This document shows, piece after piece, positions 33,350 through 36,456 of a stretch of 36,456 nt of DNA. Origin of the DNA: Streptomyces panaciradicis (GTDB lineage: Bacteria > Actinomycetota > Actinomycetes > Streptomycetales > Streptomycetaceae); the NCBI RefSeq assembly GCF_023516615.1, contig NZ_JAMGBF010000100.1, positions 1 to 36,456 on the forward strand, in the 5' to 3' direction. Within the stretch, counting starts at the first letter, position 1. Each line of letters starts with the position of its first letter. Below the pieces are notes generated by a model. It saw only the letters and a list, made by a program, of their open reading frames with translations, was not told the origin of the DNA and did no database searches. Both the position numbers and the translations under genes were made by a program.

Positions 33350-33849
33350 GGGATCTCCCGCGGGGCGGTGTCTTCCCTGGCGTCGTAGCACCTACCCGAC
33401 GGCCGCCGCCTCACGCCCTCACCCCCAGGGTTCTCGTGCTGCCCGTAACGTCCGCCTCCGCAGTGGCCTGGAACAGCCCGGCGTCCACGACCGGGTCTCG
33501 GGCCGCTTCGTGGCGGAGGTGGCCGAGGACGAGGCGCACGACCCGCAGTCGTACTCCGAAGTCCCGCAGCCGGCCCCTGGGACAACTGCCGGGATGCGGA
33601 GACGTAGTTCGCGAACTCGCTTTTCAGACGCCGCAGTTGATCGTGCCCGGCACGGGCGATCATGGCCGGTTCACCGTCCCTGGCGGGGGCTCGTCCCACC
33701 GTGATCCGCCAGGGGCGGCGGGTGTCGTGCGCCGCGCCAACGTGCCGTCGGACGGCCGCCCTTGCGCGCCCCGGGTCGGTCGAAAATGCCTGCGCTCCGC
33801 GACCCCGGCCGACGTACTCTGACCTCCGCTGTCTGCCGAGGGAGAACAC
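33350..33849. other. 500-bp non-coding gap with possible decayed coding traces
   Basis: No gene is supported. On the plus strand a short stretch reads PGVHDRVSGRFVAEVAEDEA (around 33480-33540), faintly like the C-terminal end of short-chain dehydrogenases. On the minus strand DQLRRLKSEFANYVSASRQL (around 33580-33640) looks protein-like but decays on both sides. The perfect palindrome AGTTCGCGAACT is at 33606-33617. TACTCT (33815-33820) is a -10-like box and GGGAG the ribosome site of the aminopeptidase. Confidence 0.35.
33606..33617. promoter_or_regulatory. 12-bp perfect palindrome AGTTCGCGAACT
   Basis: Isolated perfect palindrome 233 bp upstream of the aminopeptidase start. It could be a regulator site or chance; no second copy was noticed. 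Confidence 0.25.
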
Positions 33850-36294
33850 ATGGGGATCCGTAGCCTGACCCGTGCCGAAGCCGAGCGACGGGCCGCGCTG
33901 CTCACGGTCGAGCGGTACGACGTGGAGATCGATCTCACCGCTCTGCCCACCGGGCCGGAGATCCGCTGCGTCTCCACCGTCACCTTCACCTGCCACGAAC
34001 CCGGCGCCGACACCTTCGTCGACTGCGCGGCCCAGGTGGAGAACGCCACGCTGAACAGCACCGTCCTCACCCCCGGCGACGACGGCCGCATCCCGCTGCC
34101 CGCCCTGGCCGGGCACAACGTGCTGCGCGTGGAGAGCGTCCAGTCCGACACGGCCGCCGGCCCCGGTGTGCACCGGGCCGTCGACCCCGCGGACGGCGAG
34201 GTCTACGTGTGGATGAGCTTCGAGCCGGACGAGGCCCGGTTCGTGTGGGCCTGCTTCGACCAGCCCGACCTCAAGGCGCCGCACGCCTTCACCGTCACGG
34301 CACCGGCCGCCTGGACCGTCACCAGCAACTCCGGTGACGCCCGCGTCGAGGACCTGGGCGCGTCCCGGCGCTGGACCTACCCGGACACCCCGCCGCTGTC
34401 GGTGTACAACACCGTCGTCAACGCGGGCCCCTTCCACGAGATCCGCCGCGAAGCCGACGGCCACGACCTGGGCCTGTACGCCCGCCGCTCGCTCGCCGAG
34501 GTCCTCGACCGCGACGCCGACGAGATCTTCACCCTCACCCGCCAGGGCCTCGCCTTCTACGGTGCGGCCTTCGCCATGCCGTTCCCGCAGCGCCGCTACG
34601 ACCAGGTGTTCATGCCGGAATACGGCGGCGCGATGGAGAACTACGGCTGCGTCACCTGGTCGGACGCCTTCCTGAGGCGGTCCGAACCGACGCCCGCCGA
34701 GCGGGAGTTGCTCGCTCTGGTGCTGCTGCACGAGATGGCCCACATGTGGTTCGGCAACATCGTCACCATGCGCTGGTGGGACGACCTGTGGCTGAACGAG
34801 GCGTTCGCGGAGTTCGCCTGTCACTGGGCCGCCGAGGGCGCCACCCGCTACACGGACGCGTGGGCGAGCCATCTGGCGGGCAACAAGCTCAGGGCGTACC
34901 TGGCCGACCAGGGTCCCGCCTCGCACCCGATCCACCAGCCCATCCACGACGTCGCCCAGGCCGCGTCCATCTTCGACAGCATCACCTACCCCAAGGGCGC
35001 CGCCGTCCTGCACCAGCTCATGACGTACGTCGGCGAGGACCGCTTCCGGGCGGGCATGGCCGCCTACTTCGCCCGCCACGCATGGGGCAACACCTCGCTG
35101 CAGGACCTCGTCGACGCCCTCGCCGAGGCCGGTGGGCGCGACCTGGACGCCTGGCGCGCCGCCTGGCTGGAGCGGGCGGGCACCGACCGGTTCTCCCTGG
35201 AGCGGGAGGGCGAGAGCGTGACGCTGGTGGCCGCCGGCACCCCGCGTCCGCAGGTGCTGGCGGTCGGCGCGTACCGCGGGAAGGGCGGCGCCGGCGAGGC
35301 GCTGGAGCGCGCCGCGCTGGTCCGCGTCGAGGTGACCGGGTCCCGCACCCCGGTGACCGGCCTGCCACCGGCCGCGGACGTCCTGCTCGTCAACGACGAC
35401 GACCTCACCTTCGCCACCACCCGCCCCGACCCCGCGACGAGGGACGCCTTCTTCGACACGGCGGCGCGACTGCCCACGGCCGTCTCCCGGGGCGTGGCCG
35501 TGGCCGCGGTGTGGGACATGCTGATCACCGGCGAGGCCACGGCGGCGGAGGCCGGGCGGTGCGTCACCGCGGTCCTGTCGGCCGAGACGTCCGACGCGGT
35601 GATCGAGCCGTATCTGGACCTCGCGGCGAACATCGCCGAACTGTGGGCGCCGCCCGCCGAACGCGCCCGGCTGACGGCGGCCGTGGCAGCGGCCTGCCGG
35701 GACCTCGCCGCGGACCCCGGCCGCCGGCAGGTGGCGCTGCGCGGTCTGGCCCGCACCGCGACGGGCCCGGAGGACCTGGAGTGGCTGCGCGCACAGGCCG
35801 GGGACGACGTGGACCTGCGCTGGCGCGCGCTGGTCCGCGAGGCGGAGCTGGGCGGGGACGTCGCCGCCGAGACCGCGCTGCTGATCGAACGCGACCCGGA
35901 CCCCGACGCCGGGGTCCGCGCCCTGGCGGTACGCGCGGCCCAGCCGGACGCGGCCGCGAAGGCCGAGGTCTGGCAGCGGCTGGCCGTGGACCGCGAGGTC
36001 CCCGTCTCCGCGGTCGGCCAGATCGCGGGCGCCTTCTGGCGCCCGGGGCAGGACGACCTGCTGGCCCCCTACACCCGGCTCTACCTGGAGTCGATCCCCC
36101 GGCTGCACGTCGGCGGGATGATCCCGGCGATGGGCTACACCCGCTACCTGCTCTCGCCGTACGCCGTGGATGCCGACTACCTGGACCAGGCCCGTCAGGC
36201 CTCCGCCGAGGCGCCCCCGGTCGTCCGCACGACCGTGCTGGAACGCTCGGACGCCATCGCCCGCATGCTGCGCACCCGCGCCGGGACCGCCTGA
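33850..36294 (+). CDS. pepN: M1 family aminopeptidase N
   Basis: An 814-residue zinc metallopeptidase that removes N-terminal residues from peptides, probably in the cytoplasm (no signal peptide). The N-terminal beta domain includes FEPDEARFVWACFDQPDLKA. The catalytic domain has the substrate-amine motif GGAMENYG (Gly260-Asn264) and the zinc site LLHEMAHMWFGN (His294, His298), with the third ligand Glu in WLNEAFAEF (about 317). A long helical ERAP1-like C-terminal domain covers about 530-810. It is slightly shorter than S. lividans PepN (about 857 residues, from memory). GGGAG precedes the ATG by 6-7 nt. A strong terminator follows about 95 bp after the stop. Confidence 0.94.
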   Translation: MGIRSLTRAEAERRAALLTVERYDVEIDLTALPTGPEIRCVSTVTFTCHEPGADTFVDCAAQVENATLNSTVLTPGDDGRIPLPALAGHNVLRVESVQSDTAAGPGVHRAVDPADGEVYVWMSFEPDEARFVWACFDQPDLKAPHAFTVTAPAAWTVTSNSGDARVEDLGASRRWTYPDTPPLSVYNTVVNAGPFHEIRREADGHDLGLYARRSLAEVLDRDADEIFTLTRQGLAFYGAAFAMPFPQRRYDQVFMPEYGGAMENYGCVTWSDAFLRRSEPTPAERELLALVLLHEMAHMWFGNIVTMRWWDDLWLNEAFAEFACHWAAEGATRYTDAWASHLAGNKLRAYLADQGPASHPIHQPIHDVAQAASIFDSITYPKGAAVLHQLMTYVGEDRFRAGMAAYFARHAWGNTSLQDLVDALAEAGGRDLDAWRAAWLERAGTDRFSLEREGESVTLVAAGTPRPQVLAVGAYRGKGGAGEALERAALVRVEVTGSRTPVTGLPPAADVLLVNDDDLTFATTRPDPATRDAFFDTAARLPTAVSRGVAVAAVWDMLITGEATAAEAGRCVTAVLSAETSDAVIEPYLDLAANIAELWAPPAERARLTAAVAAACRDLAADPGRRQVALRGLARTATGPEDLEWLRAQAGDDVDLRWRALVREAELGGDVAAETALLIERDPDPDAGVRALAVRAAQPDAAAKAEVWQRLAVDREVPVSAVGQIAGAFWRPGQDDLLAPYTRLYLESIPRLHVGGMIPAMGYTRYLLSPYAVDADYLDQARQASAEAPPVVRTTVLERSDAIARMLRTRAGTA

Positions 36295-36388
36295 GAAACC
36301 ACGGCACCCGTCGCCCCACCACGAGGGCGGCTCCTGCGGCCCCCGGCTCGACGCCCGCCGCGTACCACCCGGCCGCGTCCGCCCGGCC

Positions 36389-36420
36389 GACCGGCGGGGG
36401 TTCGATCGCCCCCGCCGGTC
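36389..36420. terminator. Strong hairpin terminator after pepN
   Basis: A perfect 12-bp stem, GACCGGCGGGGG (36389-36400) with CCCCCGCCGGTC (36409-36420) and an 8-nt loop. It has no U tract and could act in both directions. I see no gene in 36295-36456. Confidence 0.75.
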
Positions 36421-36456
36421 CAGTCCCCGCCGCACCACCGGCGCCTGGACGCCGAG

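Noticed and set aside
33346..36438. 1030-codon open frame on the minus strand
   Set aside because: Antisense to pepN, which has the full HExxH and GAMEN motifs; composition bias explains the open frame.

Overview
The window looks like a chromosomal segment of a Streptomyces or close relative. Base composition is very GC-rich and codons end in G or C. Leaderless starts sit directly behind TANNNT -10 boxes, GTG and TTG starts are common, and the families are typical of the genus (DUF6098-like protein, mycothiol-dependent dehydrogenase, CYTH-CHAD protein, streptogrisin-type protease, an M1 aminopeptidase). I see no phage, IS element, CRISPR array, rRNA or tRNA.

Layout. 1-3.9 kb: start of a mycothiol-dependent alcohol dehydrogenase (-), a TetR regulator (-) divergent from an NmrA-like oxidoreductase (+), then an alpha/beta hydrolase (+) preceded by a 17-codon upstream ORF and two alternative hairpins. 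A LysR regulator (-) is divergent from a YdeP/FdhF molybdopterin oxidoreductase (3.9-6.2 kb). 6.3-14.4 kb: a sugar-utilisation locus made of a LacI regulator, a giant intracellular GH106-like glycosidase, an MFS transporter and an AraA/FucI-type isomerase. AACGTT-centred operator candidates lie before three of these transcription units, and a strong terminator closes the locus. 14.4-20.4 kb: a probable stress and acetate region with an SRPBCC protein, a small membrane protein and a Rieske/FAD oxidoreductase in one operon (-), a DUF6098-like gene (-), and an acetate permease-acetyl-CoA synthetase operon (+). All three units have sigma-B-like promoters, and a 23-bp tandem-repeat array lies between the divergent ones. 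20.4-25 kb: a NarL-type response regulator (-), an Eis-like acetyltransferase (+), and a histidine kinase-glutaredoxin-NTPase operon (-). 25-27 kb: a gamma-carbonic-anhydrase-like protein lacking its usual zinc ligands, and a secreted serine protease under a CebR-like operator.

27.1-28.8 kb holds the most striking element: a methionyl-tRNA synthetase gene preceded by a leaderless 17-codon peptide with tandem Met codons, followed by four complementary segments in the classic order of a ribosome-mediated transcription attenuator. Beyond it are a frameshifted dehydrogenase remnant, a CYTH-CHAD protein, an orphan proteasome-fold Ntn hydrolase with T1/D17/K33 spacing, an MFS exporter, an unrecognised protein, a 500-bp gap with possible decayed coding traces, and an M1 aminopeptidase followed by a 12-bp-stem terminator.

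All calls come from reading the sequence and from family knowledge. No database search or folding program was run.
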